From Valencia hispanica (lineage: Eukaryota > Chordata > Actinopteri > Cyprinodontiformes > Valenciidae), in assembly GCA_963556495.2 (NCBI GenBank), contig OY747710.1, positions 40,435,000-40,498,999 of the forward strand: a stretch of 64,000 nt of DNA, given 5' to 3'. Made by a program: the position numbers and the translations under genes. Below the pieces are notes generated by a model. The model saw only the letters and a list, made by a program, of their open reading frames with translations. It was not told the DNA's origin and ran no database searches. Positions 62,295-64,000 of the stretch are shown here, piece after piece. How positions within the stretch are numbered: position 1 is the stretch's first letter; each line of letters opens with the position of its first letter.

Positions 62295-62591
62295 GTAAGT
62301 ACCCATCGAGGACATGATTTACATGAGATGGTTCTGTCTCTTTAGTCTGTCTTCCCCTTGAGACTGTCTCCTTTTTTTGGTCTCCTCCTCATTTGTCCCA
62401 CTTAATGATGTAACCTTTGCTCAGGCGTTACAAAATGAAAAACACAGACAACGCTGATTAGTCGATGCAATCCAGAATGGAATTTTCACAAAATGAAGGT
62501 GAAGATAAACACTGAAGGTACTGAAGGTAAACACGTTCTCTAGTGGTGCATGAAAACACAATACGAGCAGAAACATGCTCAAATACACGCA

Positions 62592-62692
<101 letters not shown>

Positions 62693-63355
62693 CACAGCAG
62701 CCCTCGGTGCATAGCCAGACGTTTAGTTCACAGTGAAGTGTTGTGGTGAGCTGGGCTTAAACACCTCATCTGTGCTGGTGAGCGTGCAACCAGCAGTGGA
62801 TCACACCCCTGTTTCTACCTGCTGCTTTTCATGAAGGCTATAATGCGAAAATAAACCAGTGCACTCATTTTCACTGACGCACAGTCACACGTCCAGATTG
62901 TGTTAATATAAAACTGACCAAAAGGGAATTGTCGACAGAGGGAATGAAGTAAATGTTGTTCTTCGTGTAACAGAGAGCTTCTTGTGCTCTGGAGTTCATT
63001 AAGATTTCATCGGGTTAGTTAGGTCTGCTTTCAGAGAGGAGAGAACTGCCGATGCCTTTCATCTCCGGGGCTGCATCCTCCGCCAGTCTTTAAAAACCAA
63101 ATAAGGGAGTTTATGCTGGCAAAAGCCTCTAAAATAATACACTTGCATCTAAATGCTGCCGCTTAAGGATTTAGTTTCACTTGTTGCTCTGATTTCACTC
63201 AGGTAAATGATGTGGTTTCATCAGTAGGGTAAATATGGACTCCTATGGTGTTTTGAATCCCAGATGATGGAAGAAAGGTGAGTGTGCAAGGACAGTTTGG
63301 AGTTGATGTTATAAGAAGGCAAAATTAATTTAAAAAAGTGTTTTTAATTTCAGAA

Positions 63356-64000
63356 TGCGTTGCAAAAGTATTCATATCCTTTGAACAAGTTTTTTTTTCA
63401 CCTTACATGCACACATTCAGTATTGCTGACTGGGATCTTATGTGATAGGAAAACAAAAGGTATTGGTAATGTTAAATGTTACATAGTTTTTAAAATTTCT
63501 GAGGCACCACGATCTTTTCCTGTATTTACTGCTTCAAGTCTTTTTGTCCATTGTTCTTGACAAAATAGTTCAAGCTCAGTCAGAAGAGATGGAGATGATC
63601 AAAAGAAAAAAAAATTGTCCTTTCACAGATGCTCAATTGGATTTCAGATCTGGACTTTGGACCATTCACACATGTGAATTTCTAACTTCATGTTTCTGGT
63701 TGTTCTATTGGATTACCTAAACCTTTTGCAGTTTTGATCTACAAATAATAGTTGGTCTTTCAGCAAAATTCTTCCACCTGAGTTCTGGATCAGAGTTAGT
63801 TTAGTCCATTTGGCCTGCATAATGCTCCCCCGTTCCGGGGAGTCAGTTTAATTGGACAGTCATTTCTTAGCAGGTTCACAGCTGTGCAGCACACCTTCCA
63901 TTGTGGGATTTATTTTGCAACTTCTTTGCAACTCAGGGGTGTTAGAGTAAAGGGGGCTAAATGCACACAACACAAATTAAACAATGCATCCTTTTTATTT
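63356..64000 (-). mobile_element. Internally deleted Tc1-like element, minus orientation
   Basis: TTGCAAAAGTATTCATATCC begins the left terminal repeat. AAGCTCAGTCAGAAGAGATG and GATTTCAGATCTGGACTTTG correspond on the minus strand to the C-terminal transposase region. TAAAGGGGGCTAAATGCACA near 63950 belongs to the opposite terminal repeat, which runs off the window. Confidence 0.65.

Overview
The window is a stretch of ray-finned fish (teleost) nuclear DNA. The evidence is a vertebrate gene with GT-AG introns, long microsatellites, and many Tc1/mariner, hAT-like and LINE copies of kinds typical of teleosts. No species can be named safely.

The one confident protein gene is nfatc1 (calcineurin-dependent nuclear factor of activated T cells c1). 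It lies on the + strand from about 23.0 kb past the right edge. Two alternative first exons are present: 1a at 23419-23539 (ATG directly preceded by an in-frame TGA) and 1b ending at 25937. They are followed by coding exons 26944-28036, 30566-30725, 45066-45268, 49078-49250, 50270-50410 and 62239-62294. All junction phases agree, and the 1a form reads 649 codons without interruption. Visible in order are the PRIEIT calcineurin-docking site, the serine-rich region, three SP clusters, a KRK nuclear-localisation motif, an LxVP calcineurin site and most of the Rel-homology region. The end of the Rel region and the C-terminal tail lie beyond the window.

The first 23 kb is intergenic and built from mobile DNA. 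At 6.66-10.86 kb is a three-layer nest: a hAT-like element inside a LINE inside a Tc1 remnant. At 12.65-13.5 kb a SINE-like repeat with a target duplication sits in an inverted-repeat element. At 16909-22788 is a 5.9 kb foldback (palindromic) element flanked by a perfect 9-bp direct repeat. One Tc1 element sits in its left arm, and a second sits at its exact dyad centre. The foldback ends only 0.6 kb before the first nfatc1 exon.

The introns hold more Tc1 copies (the best at 53956-55527), hAT-like elements, LINE 3' ends, SINE-like repeats and long microsatellites. One (TG)n tract abuts a 3' splice site. The foldback element, which I could not assign to a family, is the most novel item.
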